DNA of 64,000 bases from NCBI GenBank assembly GCA_019359075.1, contig JAHHIB010000018.1, positions 1-64,000 of the forward strand. Direction: 5' to 3'. The stretch comes from Kalymmatonema hyalinum WJT4-NPBG1 (GTDB lineage Bacteria > Cyanobacteriota > Cyanobacteriia > Cyanobacteriales > Nostocaceae). The notes under the pieces were generated by a model. The model had not been told where the DNA came from and did no database searches. It saw only the letters and a list, made by a program, of their open reading frames with translations. The position numbers and the translations under genes were made by a program. Positions 35,565-44,784 of this stretch are shown piece by piece (within the stretch, counting starts at the first letter, position 1; every line of letters starts with the position of its first letter).

Positions 35565-35575
35565 CTTTAGAAAAG
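35565..35575. repeat. Right target-site duplication of the ISAs1 element
   Basis: CTTTAGAAAAG, identical to 34394-34404. Confidence 0.85.
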
Positions 35576-35588
35576 GGGGGCTTTACGC

Positions 35589-35716
35589 ATCACGATTCGT
35601 AAATTCCTTGCCGAAACTTTCTCCACCGACTTTGCCACTTGGCTATTAGGAGGTAGTAAAAGTGACTGGGTTATCTGTTGAAGAGGTAGATTCGTTGCAA
35701 CAACAGACAGAGTGAG
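35589..35716 (+). pseudogene. Relic of an Rpn-like (PD-(D/E)XK transposase-family) gene
   Basis: One frame reads TIRKFLAETFSTDFATWLLG, like the N-terminus of cyanobacterial Rpn/DUF4351-type proteins (KFLAExFxxDFAxWLLG). Another frame shortly after reads VTGLSVEEVDSLQQQTE and stop, like their C-terminus. The roughly 250 central residues are missing. I infer a gene collapsed by internal deletion beside the insertion sequences. Identification is from memory. Confidence 0.4.
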
Positions 35717-35774
35717 CCAGTAAGAAGGCGTATTTGAATTGAATTGCGTACCCTGGAAAAGCCAAGGTACGAGT

Positions 35775-37019
35775 TTATAACGATTGACTAAACAACAAAA
35801 ACGTTACTTGCACCAATCCCACAATAAAGCCTAAAACACCACCTAAATTCACAATTGCCTGCAATTCATTTTTGACAATTCCCTCAATTGCTGCTTCTAA
35901 ATCAGCAGGTGAAGTGGATTTGACGCGGTCAACAATCACTTGATCAATTGCCAAAATTGGAATTGCCTGAGTCACAATTGCTTCTAAGTCTCTTTCTAAA
36001 TACCGCTCTAAAACAAGAGCCAGTTCTTTGCTGACCACTTCCAGTGAACTACTCACAACCGGAGAGGTGCTGAGGCGGTTCACCAGCAACATGGCAGTAT
36101 TCTCCCAGTCAACGGAACCACTTAACCCTTGGAGTAAGTCGCTACCGCGCGTTTGCAGGTAATGACGGACGCTTTCGCGTGTCGTCTTTCGCAATTGCCG
36201 TACTGTGCCTATTGGTAAATTTTGTAAAGATAAACTTAGCAGAAATCGCTTGATGCGATCGCGCACCTGCAATTCTTGGATCAATTCCTGCAGGCGTGTA
36301 TTGGTAGCGTCTTTTTCATCCAAACAATAAGTCCGCAGCCGACTCAAAGTATTGCGTAAGCCTAAGAGATTAGCCACAACCCAATAGGTACCGCTGGTTT
36401 TTTCCCGAAAACTTTCGTCAATCGTTTGAATCGTGCGATCCGTCAAAAAGTCAATGGCTGCTTGTCGCAACACATCCGGCGGTATAACGACTTGTAGCAA
36501 CCACTCAGCAAGACGACCAGCTTGTTCTTCAGTAAGTTGAAAGTCCAGTAATATTTGATCAAAAATTTGATTGATCTGCGCCTCTAAAAAGTCTTCTCGC
36601 CGCGCCAAAACCTTCAGAAGACGTGGCAAGGATTCCCCTAACAAATCCCGCAATATTCCCGCCAAAATCTTGGCAGTTTTCTGCTCTTTATCGGATTTTA
36701 ACTGATCAAGGGCAAGTCGCAATATCCAGATAATTGCTCCTTGCACGCGTTCGGTTTGCAACAATCGCCGCGCCAGTTTTTGCAACTCATTTGGTGTCAG
36801 CAGCGACCCCATGATGGTATCTGAGACATTCTTGGCAAGCCGTTCCTGATTACGGGGAATCAATCCAGGCGTAAAAGGTACCCTTCGTCCGCTGATGTAA
36901 ATCGCGCGGTAAGGACGAAATAACATTTTGATAGCTATATCGTTAGTGAAATAGCCAATAACTCCACCCACTATCGGGGGAGACACATAAAGCCAAAGGT
37001 GAGACCAATCCACAGTCAT
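35775..37019 (-). CDS. DUF445 family membrane-associated protein
   Basis: A 414-residue protein. The N-terminal [20 protein letters not shown] is the DUF445 signature (GYxTNxxAxxMLFRP). A long helical central region follows, and the C-terminal segment [18 protein letters not shown] is hydrophobic. It is probably anchored at both ends with the middle in one compartment. Bacterial homologues (YjiN and others) have no settled function. It lies 69 bp downstream of menG; the gap contains TTAGTTATTAGTCATTAG-type repeats. Confidence 0.85.
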   Translation of the reverse strand: MTVDWSHLWLYVSPPIVGGVIGYFTNDIAIKMLFRPYRAIYISGRRVPFTPGLIPRNQERLAKNVSDTIMGSLLTPNELQKLARRLLQTERVQGAIIWILRLALDQLKSDKEQKTAKILAGILRDLLGESLPRLLKVLARREDFLEAQINQIFDQILLDFQLTEEQAGRLAEWLLQVVIPPDVLRQAAIDFLTDRTIQTIDESFREKTSGTYWVVANLLGLRNTLSRLRTYCLDEKDATNTRLQELIQELQVRDRIKRFLLSLSLQNLPIGTVRQLRKTTRESVRHYLQTRGSDLLQGLSGSVDWENTAMLLVNRLSTSPVVSSSLEVVSKELALVLERYLERDLEAIVTQAIPILAIDQVIVDRVKSTSPADLEAAIEGIVKNELQAIVNLGGVLGFIVGLVQVTFLLFSQSL

Positions 37020-37088
37020 TAATTATTAGTTATTAGTCATTAGTTATCAGTTATCAGCAAATGACTTATAACTAATAACAAACAACTA

Positions 37089-37781
37089 CTAAGCTTTCGT
37101 TATCACTAACACTCCCATCATACCGTTCGCAATGGGGTAATGTGTTGCTGCTGCAAAACCAACTTGACGAGCTATCTCTCGCTGCTCGTTGCCTGTGGGA
37201 AAGCGGTCTAAGCTGGGACTAATGTAGGCGTATTCTTCCTTTAGTCCTAGGTTATTGGCAATTGGAACGACAAGATTGCCCAGATACCACTGCTGAAAGG
37301 CGCGGAGTTGGGGATTGCTGGGACGATGAAAGTCCAAAATCGCAGCTTTAGCACCCGCTTTCAGAACGCGGTGTAACTCTTTCAAACTACGCTGAATATC
37401 TGTTACATTTCTTAAACCATAGCCCATTGTTGCAGCATCAAATTGATTATCCTCAAAAGGTAAGGAAAGAACGTCAGCTTCCACCCAAGTAATCTTAGGT
37501 TGGGGATACTGACTTTGACAACGTTTCTTGGCAATTTCTAGTAATTGTGAAGAAAAATCTACTCCATACACCTGTCCGTTTCTTCCTACACGTCGCGCTA
37601 ACCGAAAAGATAAGTCTCCGCTACCGCAACACAAATCAAGACTTGTATCTCCCGGTTTAGCTACACTCCATTTGGCTGTCATTTCCTTCCATACATGGTG
37701 TTGTCCTAGACTCAGCCAATCATTTAACTGGTCATAAACAGGAGCAATGCGGTTAAAAATAGTGCGAATGTTATCAGTCAT
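37089..37781 (-). CDS. menG: Demethylphylloquinone/menaquinone methyltransferase
   Basis: A 230-residue class I SAM methyltransferase of the UbiE/MenG family. Motifs: FNRIAPVYDQLND, SAM motif I LDLCCGSGDLSFRLA, and GYGLRNVTDIQRSLKELHRV. In cyanobacteria it carries out the last methylation in phylloquinone synthesis, the A1 cofactor of photosystem I. Cytosolic or membrane-associated. Length is typical. The first Met is the conserved start. Confidence 0.93.
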   Translation of the reverse strand: MTDNIRTIFNRIAPVYDQLNDWLSLGQHHVWKEMTAKWSVAKPGDTSLDLCCGSGDLSFRLARRVGRNGQVYGVDFSSQLLEIAKKRCQSQYPQPKITWVEADVLSLPFEDNQFDAATMGYGLRNVTDIQRSLKELHRVLKAGAKAAILDFHRPSNPQLRAFQQWYLGNLVVPIANNLGLKEEYAYISPSLDRFPTGNEQREIARQVGFAAATHYPIANGMMGVLVITKA

Positions 37782-37897
37782 TAGTTATGAGTGATTAATT
37801 TTTCTTATTTGTCATTTGTGGGAACTCACCGATCCCCTCTGGGGATTAGGGGCAGGGTATTTTTTTACAAGTGTTCATCCGGACTTGATATGACTAT

Positions 37898-38071
37898 CTA
37901 TTTTGTCGGTTGATAGTAACGAGTGCAAGTGAGCGCGATCGCCTCGGTGAAGAGTGGATCTTGAGCCAGCCAGTTTTCTACTGTTTTTTTATTGAGAACG
38001 GATAAATCGGCTTCACAATAAAATATTGAAAGCCTATGTGTACTTGAAGAGTCAGGGGCGGGAGGATTCAT
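37898..38071 (-). CDS. Small hypothetical protein, 57 residues
   Basis: An ATG-started frame (38071 to the TAG at 37898) encoding MNPPAPDSSSTHRLSIFYCE, then ADLSVLNKKTVENWLAQDPL and a C-terminal FTEAIALTCTRYYQPTK. Composition is protein-like, with a soluble mix, aromatic and Cys residues and an in-frame HIP1 site. No family is recognised. It lies between menG and the divergent raf1. No strong SD is visible, so it could also be a remnant. Confidence 0.45.
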   Translation of the reverse strand: MNPPAPDSSSTHRLSIFYCEADLSVLNKKTVENWLAQDPLFTEAIALTCTRYYQPTK

Positions 38072-38130
38072 AATACAATAAGACTTGCTGCATAAGTATT
38101 AACCGCCTTCTGAAGCTCGAACCCTGGATT

Positions 38131-39210
38131 ATGACTGACCTACCACCCAATGCTCAAAATTCTGATAATAACGATGTGGCACCAGAGTTGCTGCGAAAGC
38201 TTAGACAAAAGCAAGGCACCTGGGTGGAATGGGGAGTTGCTATAGCCCAACTGCAAAAACTCGGTTACGATCCCCAAGCCATTTTTGAGGCAACTGGATT
38301 TGAGCAGGTACAACAAAATCAGGTCGTTGTTGGCGCTCAAGTTTACAATTCTATAGAAAAGGCTGGTGCTTCTGTTGCAGTGCGATCGCATTACAGCACG
38401 CGCGGAAGTGATGTTTTGTACGAACTGCGGCTGCTCACCCAAGAAGAACGTGCCGGTGCTGCGGAACTGACTTTCCAACACAAAATTGATGTTGATGAGG
38501 CGCGGGAAGTCGCCAAAGCAATCAAAGATTTTTCTCGCTTTCGTACCTTACCAGAGGGGTTTGAAAATCATCCAGGGGACGCAGTTGCATATCAATGTTG
38601 GAAACTAGCCCGCCAAAACTCAGACTTACAAGAACGCTCGCGCCTCATAGCCAAAGGTTTACGTTTTGCTCACTCACAAACAGCAAGGAAACAAATCGAA
38701 CAGTTACTGACTGATTTTACGCTCGTACCCAAACGTCCTGCCCCTATTTTGCCTTTTTACCGCCTGGAATCAGAGGAGGAATTGCCCCGGCTTGTACCAG
38801 TGGTGGGTGAGTTGCCATTGGCACCAAAAGACTTGCAAGCAGTACCCCTCATAGAAGAGATAGAACCATTTCGCATGGTTAAGTTTGCCGGAGAGCAAGC
38901 TTGGGTACCATTACCAGGTTGGCAGGTTTTGTTGAATGCCGAAGATCCAGTGGTGATTTTGTGCAAGAGCGATCGCCTTCCCAACCAAACACAAAATCTT
39001 TCACAACCTGTGTTGGTTGTTATAAATCGGCAAGAGCGAGAATGGGACGCTAGTAGTTACTTTGTGGTTGATAACTCTGGTGAGTTAGATTTTCAATGGT
39101 TTGAAACGGCACCGGAAATTCCCCTACTTGGGAAAATCATTCTGATTGTGCGACCAAAGAAGATTTTGGATGAAAATGTGACCAAGGATGTTTGGCAAAT
39201 CGATGAATAA
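38131..39210 (+). CDS. raf1: RuBisCO accumulation factor 1
   Basis: A 359-residue assembly chaperone that stabilises RbcL dimers after GroEL folding and hands them on to RbcS. The N-terminal alpha domain holds LLRKLRQKQGTWVEWGVAIA and LGYDPQAIFEATGFEQVQQN. The linker after VPKRPAPILPFYRLE leads into the C-terminal beta domain (LPRLVPVVGELPLAP, DPVVILCKSDRLPNQTQ). Length and domain order are those of the family. It acts in the cytosol before carboxysome assembly and is monocistronic. Confidence 0.95.
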   Translation: MTDLPPNAQNSDNNDVAPELLRKLRQKQGTWVEWGVAIAQLQKLGYDPQAIFEATGFEQVQQNQVVVGAQVYNSIEKAGASVAVRSHYSTRGSDVLYELRLLTQEERAGAAELTFQHKIDVDEAREVAKAIKDFSRFRTLPEGFENHPGDAVAYQCWKLARQNSDLQERSRLIAKGLRFAHSQTARKQIEQLLTDFTLVPKRPAPILPFYRLESEEELPRLVPVVGELPLAPKDLQAVPLIEEIEPFRMVKFAGEQAWVPLPGWQVLLNAEDPVVILCKSDRLPNQTQNLSQPVLVVINRQEREWDASSYFVVDNSGELDFQWFETAPEIPLLGKIILIVRPKKILDENVTKDVWQIDE

Positions 39211-39668
39211 TTATTGCCGATTAATAAAGGCAATTTTGCAGATCCAATTCTAACGTACTGAGTGAGCAACTGTAGTCCTGATGACTTTGTAGGCTAGTCA
39301 ACCTCATAACAAGCTGATCTAGGTAACTGTTACAAGTGCAGCTAATGGAGATAGGGGATTTCCGTTAGCATTAGAATTAAGGTTTTGATAAAAAATTGCC
39401 GCAATGGTATCTACTCAAGAGCCGTTTGCTGAAACGGCAACAAACAGGGATTTATACCAATTCCCTTTATCTTGCCACAAAATAGATCCCCGCAAGCCCT
39501 CTTTGTAAAGAGAGTTTGCGGGGATTATATGTCACAAAATTTGACAAAACAGTATTACAGCGGTTGTACAAAAACCTTGCTGCTGATAGTTCTCGCTTAG
39601 CAGCATACACAACATCATGATAAACAGAAGTCGAAATATCTCACCTACGGGGATTCCTCTGTAGAAGT
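39211..39668. other. Intergenic stretch between raf1 and the kinase
   Basis: Contains one strong hairpin at 39486-39525 and no gene. The last 100 bp before the kinase are AT-rich, consistent with a promoter. Confidence 0.4.
39486..39525. terminator. Two-part hairpin
   Basis: ATCCCCGCAA/TTGCGGGGAT outer arms with an inner CTCTTT/AAAGAG stem. It lies 275 bp beyond raf1. No T-run follows, so it may be a repeat element and not a terminator. Confidence 0.4.
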
Positions 39669-41138
39669 ATGCTCTATTGCTTAAACCCCAAGTGTTCACA
39701 GCGTCAAAACTCTGACACTGCTACCAAGTGCGAAGCCTGCAATACACCCTTGTTCATTAAGAACAGATATCTGCCAATTAGACCTTTATGTAATCTGGAT
39801 ACACCGTATCGTTACTCTGAGATTTTTGAAGTAAAAGATATTAAGGATAACAACACGCTGAAAGTTCTCAAAGTTTTGATGAAAAATGATTCTAAAATAG
39901 TCGAACTTTTTGAACAAGAAGCAAATATTCTTAGTCAGTTAACGCATCCAGGAATTCCTAAAGCAGAAGAAAATTTTTCCTTATACTTCAACAACAGTCA
40001 AGAATTGCTCTGCCTAATAATGGAAAAAATTAAGGGGCAGAATTTGCAGCAGTGGTTGAATGAGAATGACAATGAGCCAATTTCTCAAGATTTGGCACTT
40101 TATTGGCTCAAACAAATCACTAAAATTTTAGCTTACGTGCATCAAAATGGATTTTTTCATCGCGATATTAAGCCTTCCAATATTATACTAAAACCTAATG
40201 GTAAACTCGCATTAATTGACTTTGGAACAGCCAGAGAAATTACACAGACAGTCATTAATGGGCACACTGTCACGTTTGTATGTTCATATGGTTATACGGC
40301 TCCAGAGCAATTTCAACGCAAAGTTGTTCCGCAATCTGATTTCTTTGCTTTAGGGCGCACATTTGTTCATTTACTCACAGGTCAACATCCTAGTAATTTG
40401 GCTTGTAGCTCTGTAACAGGTCATTTGATTTGGCCTAGCCTAGCATCAGACATTTCCCCTATTTTTGCAAATTTTATCGATAGATTGATGGAACCATCAT
40501 TGGAAAAAAGACCTAAAAATACTCAAGAAATTTTGCGGGAAAGAGAGCAGGTCATTTTGCAAATAGCTTGGCGGCGTTTAAAGGAATTTGATCTTTTGAC
40601 ACAACGCTTTTCTTTAGAAGAAAAACTAGCACATCCTAGCTCTAAAGGTACTGTTATGGAGAACGTAAAACCTACCTCCAACTCAGTCCTTTCTCCAGAA
40701 AAATATTCTCTTTTAGAAGAGAAGTTAATTGATCTGATCGGTCCCATTGCCCCTACCTTGTTACAAGAAGTTGGTAAAGACACACTTAACCCTAAGGAAC
40801 TGGTAGAGAATTTGCGATTTTACCTTCTTAAGGACCAACAAGTGGAGTTTGAGAAGCAGATCATGTTACTTATGCAAGACACTGCTGAAAAATCTCAAAC
40901 ACATTCTACTGAGACACAAAGCAAAGAAAAGAAAAAAATTAACGAAAGCTTTGTGCGTCGATGTGAAGAAGAGCTATCTAATATAGTTGGTCCAGTAGCT
41001 ACTTTCCTTGTTCAAAAAGCTCTGGAGTCTAATCCAGAAATTTCTCCAGTGCAACTGGTGCAGGTTTTAGCAGAAGAAATTCCCGAACGAGAAAATGCTC
41101 ATCATTTTCAACAACGCCTAGGTTATATAGCTTCTTAA
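39669..41138 (+). CDS. Ser/Thr protein kinase with N-terminal four-Cys zinc ribbon
   Basis: A 489-residue protein. Residues 4-24 hold a CxxxxC...CxxC ribbon (CLNPKC, CEAC). The Hanks-type kinase spans about 45-300: Lys in LKVLKVLMK, catalytic loop FFHRDIKPSN, LIDFGTARE, YTAPEQ. The Gly-rich loop is weak. The C-terminal region has two related helical modules, LIDLIGPIAPTLLQEVGKD and LSNIVGPVATFLVQKALES, each about 50 residues, found after cyanobacterial kinases and likely used for interaction. There is no TM. It is convergent with the DUF3365 gene (5-bp gap), next to the PhnD-like gene. Confidence 0.9.
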   Translation: MLYCLNPKCSQRQNSDTATKCEACNTPLFIKNRYLPIRPLCNLDTPYRYSEIFEVKDIKDNNTLKVLKVLMKNDSKIVELFEQEANILSQLTHPGIPKAEENFSLYFNNSQELLCLIMEKIKGQNLQQWLNENDNEPISQDLALYWLKQITKILAYVHQNGFFHRDIKPSNIILKPNGKLALIDFGTAREITQTVINGHTVTFVCSYGYTAPEQFQRKVVPQSDFFALGRTFVHLLTGQHPSNLACSSVTGHLIWPSLASDISPIFANFIDRLMEPSLEKRPKNTQEILREREQVILQIAWRRLKEFDLLTQRFSLEEKLAHPSSKGTVMENVKPTSNSVLSPEKYSLLEEKLIDLIGPIAPTLLQEVGKDTLNPKELVENLRFYLLKDQQVEFEKQIMLLMQDTAEKSQTHSTETQSKEKKKINESFVRRCEEELSNIVGPVATFLVQKALESNPEISPVQLVQVLAEEIPERENAHHFQQRLGYIAS

Positions 41139-41143
41139 GTGAA

Positions 41144-42085
41144 TTACTTTTTCTGATTAAGAAGCTTTATAGATATTTGTAAACTGGATTTCATGCGATT
41201 GAATGCTACTGCTAAAGCACCTATTTCGTCTTGAGACTTTTCTGTAAAATCAGCAGTCATATTTCCAGTACTTACTTCCTGTGCCGTGTTCGCTATTTTT
41301 CTGATTCGCTCAATAACAGCTTTTCTCAGTAATAAATTTATTGTTGAAATGACTATCACAAAAACACAAATGATAACTCCCATTACTAAATAAAAAGAAC
41401 GCTGAACACTATTAAAAATTTCTTCAGCAGGGATATACAAAATTTGGACAGCTACAATTTCATTGAGTTTCCATCCAAAACCATGTTCAGAACCATAACT
41501 TGTTAGCAAACTTTTAGGAGCAATTGCTGGCGCTGAATGGCATTGCAGGCATTTTTGTTCTTGAATAGCAAATGGTCGTGCGATGTAAAATACTTTTCCT
41601 TCAGGAAGGTTACGAAAGTCAGAACGTTGTTTAGTCTGGGGATGGCTGCGAAATTCTTTCACAAGCTGAGTTTCAAATTCATCAGCTTTATCACGTAGGT
41701 TAGTTGGATTGGGGGATGCATCTTTATAAAAGAAATTTTTATATTCTTCTTGGCTACGAATACTCTCAAAAACCTCTCTAACCGAGAAGGTTGGTATTGC
41801 TTCTGGAATAAATGCTGATTCGGTTTCTAATTTAGGTAATAGTAGGGGATTTATATGCTGTTGTGTATAGTTTCTTACAGAATTCATCGTTGTAAATAGA
41901 ACCATGGCTTTAGAGGTTAATTCCTCTTCGGCTCTGTGTTCAAGTACTGTAGACAGAGCAGTACCGCTTAAGGAAATGCCAAGTATGAAAATAAACATCA
42001 AAAATATGTTAAACTTGGCACGAATTTTGACATTTCTTAAATCTTTATTTAACCACAACATTTGATTTGCCTGCAAGAAATTCAC
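41144..42085 (-). CDS. DUF3365-HAMP protein with c-type haem motif
   Basis: A 313-residue membrane sensor. TM1 is at about 25-45. The periplasmic DUF3365 domain (50-228) contains CLQCH at 179-183, a CxxCH haem c attachment site, as in Tll0287 of Thermosynechococcus. TM2 is at about 232-254 and HAMP at 255-305, and the protein ends soon after. There is no kinase or cyclase output, so the signal must be passed by HAMP contact to another protein. Neighbours are the kinase and the PhnD-like lipoprotein. The family is proposed to sense redox state or a gas ligand. Confidence 0.87.
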   Translation of the reverse strand: MNFLQANQMLWLNKDLRNVKIRAKFNIFLMFIFILGISLSGTALSTVLEHRAEEELTSKAMVLFTTMNSVRNYTQQHINPLLLPKLETESAFIPEAIPTFSVREVFESIRSQEEYKNFFYKDASPNPTNLRDKADEFETQLVKEFRSHPQTKQRSDFRNLPEGKVFYIARPFAIQEQKCLQCHSAPAIAPKSLLTSYGSEHGFGWKLNEIVAVQILYIPAEEIFNSVQRSFYLVMGVIICVFVIVISTINLLLRKAVIERIRKIANTAQEVSTGNMTADFTEKSQDEIGALAVAFNRMKSSLQISIKLLNQKK

Positions 42086-42263
42086 AGTTAATTCTTAGGA
42101 TGCTTGCTTAAAATTATATATTGGTTTTCTTCTCTTTTCCTTGACGGCTATTTATTTTCAAATTGGACTATGAAAAATATCTATATAAAAATAGAGGATG
42201 ATTTTAAAAACAGGGAATTAATGTTAATAAGTAAAAAGATTTATTCTAAAAATTAAAACAGTA

Positions 42264-43121
42264 ATGCATTTGAAGTTATCACGTAAATTATTTGTTATGG
42301 TGCTGCTGTTTATAACAATAGGTGGATGCAAACCAGCACCAACGAATCTTAACGGTCAGCTGGTCATAGGTGTAGTTAGTTACAGTGAAGGCGAACAAAT
42401 ACTTGACAAATATACTGACTTTAATCGTTACTTGGCTAAAACAACGGGGGCACGGGTTGAGCTAGAGCCTGCTTACAATGAAAATAAAGCTCTTGAGCGC
42501 ATTCAAAGCAAAGCTTGGTCATTGGTGTTTGCTTCTCCAGGTGTAGCAGCAAGTGCGATCGCCGACTACCAATACCGCCCGTTGTTTCTCGTGCAAGGTT
42601 TTAATCATTCCAGGTCGATTTTGGTTGTTCGCAACGACAGCCCAATAAAAGAGTTGAAACAGCTAGAAGGTCAGACGGTTGCTTTGGGTCAACAAGGTTC
42701 AGCAACAGGATATTATTTTCCTATTTATAACCTTTATGGCTTAACATTGGCTGAAATATTATTCGCACCTACACCCAAAATAGTTCTGGAATTAGTTGCC
42801 CAAGGAAAAGCGGATGCTGGTGCTATCTCACTGGCAGAATATAATCTCTACAGCCCGAGCTTAAGCAATACACAGTTTCGCGTGCTTTTCATTGACCCTC
42901 ACAACGTTCCACCGGATGTAGTTTTGATTGCACCTAATATAGAGCCAAACCGCCAAGAGCAAATTCGCAAAATTATGAGTGCAGCTCCATTAAGTGTAGT
43001 TCGAGAAATAGGTTATGTTCCTAATGTGTCAGTTCCAGATTATGATTACATGATTTCTGTAGTGCATCGGGTAAAGTCAATTGATTCCAATGTTCGCCAA
43101 AAGCCTGCTCGCTTGTTTTAA
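42264..43121 (+). CDS. PhnD-like periplasmic binding lipoprotein
   Basis: A 285-residue protein with signal peptide and lipobox (LLFITIGGC, lipid-modified Cys around residue 22). The PBP type 2 fold of the PhnD/phosphonate-binding family shows LVIGVVSYSEGEQILDKYTD, VFASPGVAA, RNDSPIKELKQLEGQTVALG, GSATGYYFP and LVAQGKADAGAISL. No ABC permease or ATPase gene is adjacent, which argues for a sensory role with the DUF3365 receptor (divergent, 178-bp gap) more than transport. The ligand is unknown; oxyanions such as phosphite are known for relatives. Confidence 0.87.
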   Translation: MHLKLSRKLFVMVLLFITIGGCKPAPTNLNGQLVIGVVSYSEGEQILDKYTDFNRYLAKTTGARVELEPAYNENKALERIQSKAWSLVFASPGVAASAIADYQYRPLFLVQGFNHSRSILVVRNDSPIKELKQLEGQTVALGQQGSATGYYFPIYNLYGLTLAEILFAPTPKIVLELVAQGKADAGAISLAEYNLYSPSLSNTQFRVLFIDPHNVPPDVVLIAPNIEPNRQEQIRKIMSAAPLSVVREIGYVPNVSVPDYDYMISVVHRVKSIDSNVRQKPARLF

Positions 43122-43142
43122 TCAAATTTATGAATTTTTGAA

Positions 43143-43172
43143 CCACAGATGGACACAGATGGACACAGATAA
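43143..43172. repeat. 12-bp ACACAGATGG direct repeat
   Basis: GGACACAGATGGACACAGAT-type tandem repeat just beyond the PhnD-like gene; a common intergenic simple repeat in cyanobacteria. Confidence 0.6.
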
Positions 43173-43262
43173 TTTATCTGTATGCAAGAAGTTTAATGAG
43201 CGATCGCGTTATTTGGGCAGTTCAGGGGATGTCAAATCTTTGGAAGGTTGTCATTAATAACC

Positions 43263-44777
43263 TTACACGTCCGCGATTAGTCTTGCTTTTCTTAAGAAGA
43301 ATTGCAGTACAGTCTCTTCTTTGGAAATAATATCGGCTCTACCTTCCATCCCCAATTGAACAGCACACTCTTTTTTACCTTGATGTAAAGAAAGGCTTTC
43401 AGGCTCAATTGTGACTTCATAGAAAGCACCGGCACCCGCTGCCTTTTGGCTTGTCGCTGTTGTGGCGGCAACTCCAGTAGTACCATTGGCTTGAGGGACG
43501 AAAGCATCTGGGGAAATCGTTGTTACCTTACCTTTAAGAGTGCCGTAATCGGGATAAGGACAGGAAGAAACACGCAAAAGAACTTTTTGACCTTCTTTCA
43601 ACTTGCTTTTCTCTTCAGATGCCACAGATGCCTTGACAACCAAGGGAGCATCACTGGGGACAATCTGCGCTATTTCTTCTCCTGGACGCACGGTTTGACC
43701 AGGGTTTCGCAGGTTGAGCTTGGAGATAATACCGTCCGCGGTGGCAGTCATGACAGTTTGGCTGAGGTCAATTGTCACTTGTTGGAGTTCACGGACGTCG
43801 CGCTCTAGCTGTTTTTGGATTTCAATTTTTTGTTGGATAAGAGCCTTACGTTCTTTATCTAAAGTCGCTAAGTGGGCTTGTCCTGTCGCTTTTTCTTGGG
43901 CAATGCGTTCTTGTGCGATCGCCACTTCTGCGCCACTCGGATTGAGAATAGCTATTGCACTTCGCCGTTTAGCAACAGCTGCCGAAACAGCTTGTTGTAG
44001 GCGTTGAATTGTTTGTTTTTGTGCCTCAACTGCTGCTTTTTGTGCTTCCACCGCTGACGATTGCTGATTCACAGCGAGTTGTGCTTCCTCGAATTGGTCT
44101 TGAGAAAGCGCTCCTTCTTTGGCTACTTTCTGATATCGGTTTCGCTTTGATTGGGCTGCTGCTAAGGTGGCAACTGTTGACCCTAAATTCGCTTGAGTTG
44201 ACTTTAACTCTGCGAAGGCTTTTTGCAATTCCTCCTGGGCTATCCTGACGTTTGCCTCGGCTTCTTCGACATCAGCACCAGTGGTGATTTGCTTGTCTTG
44301 ATATTCCCGAGTGCGACCGCTCAATTCAGCTTCGGCTCCAGCGATAACGCGGTTGATGCGGTCAGTTTCGGCTTTTATCTGGCTACCCATGGCGCTAATT
44401 TGGGCGTTGATTTGAACGAGTTGTAACCGAGACTGCTGGATGTTGCTTTGCAGTTGGCTTTTTTTGGTTTGAAGGCGCGAGTTGTCGATAGTGGCAATGA
44501 CATCTCCTTTCTTGACAACTTGATTTTCTTTAACCGAGACGCGCATTACTGGACCTTCCGTTGCAGCCTGCACAATCCGCAATTCACCAGCAGGACGGAT
44601 GTTCGCCTGTGCTTTAACGGTGACTTTGTATTTTGTTACAGAGGCAACGGCGATCGCGATCGCCACGGCGCTAAGCATAACCAGTCCACCAAGAGTAGTC
44701 CAACGACTAATTGGTGGCAGAAATTCGTTTTCTTCAATAAGTGGAAGAGATTCTGCTGAGTTGAAGTGACTAAGCAT
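43263..44777 (-). CDS. HlyD-family membrane-fusion adaptor of the PCAT exporter
   Basis: A 504-residue protein from the ATG at 44777, 7 bp after the exporter's stop; an earlier frame start would run into that gene. One TM helix (about 28-50, LGGLVMLSAVAIAIAVASV) is followed by a split lipoyl-like barrel (VSVKENQVVKKGDVIATID). A very long coiled coil (about 80-330) comes next, then a beta barrel with LRNPGQTVRPGEEIAQIVPS. It joins the inner-membrane exporter to an outer-membrane channel, probably TolC-like, encoded elsewhere. The tight spacing indicates one operon with the ABC exporter. Confidence 0.92.
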   Translation of the reverse strand: MLSHFNSAESLPLIEENEFLPPISRWTTLGGLVMLSAVAIAIAVASVTKYKVTVKAQANIRPAGELRIVQAATEGPVMRVSVKENQVVKKGDVIATIDNSRLQTKKSQLQSNIQQSRLQLVQINAQISAMGSQIKAETDRINRVIAGAEAELSGRTREYQDKQITTGADVEEAEANVRIAQEELQKAFAELKSTQANLGSTVATLAAAQSKRNRYQKVAKEGALSQDQFEEAQLAVNQQSSAVEAQKAAVEAQKQTIQRLQQAVSAAVAKRRSAIAILNPSGAEVAIAQERIAQEKATGQAHLATLDKERKALIQQKIEIQKQLERDVRELQQVTIDLSQTVMTATADGIISKLNLRNPGQTVRPGEEIAQIVPSDAPLVVKASVASEEKSKLKEGQKVLLRVSSCPYPDYGTLKGKVTTISPDAFVPQANGTTGVAATTATSQKAAGAGAFYEVTIEPESLSLHQGKKECAVQLGMEGRADIISKEETVLQFFLRKARLIADV

Positions 44778-44784
44778 GATAATT

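Noticed and set aside
38100-38131. tRNA-like GGTTCGAGC word on the minus strand
   Set aside because: No matching T-stem, anticodon arm or acceptor stem around it. No tRNA was found in the window.
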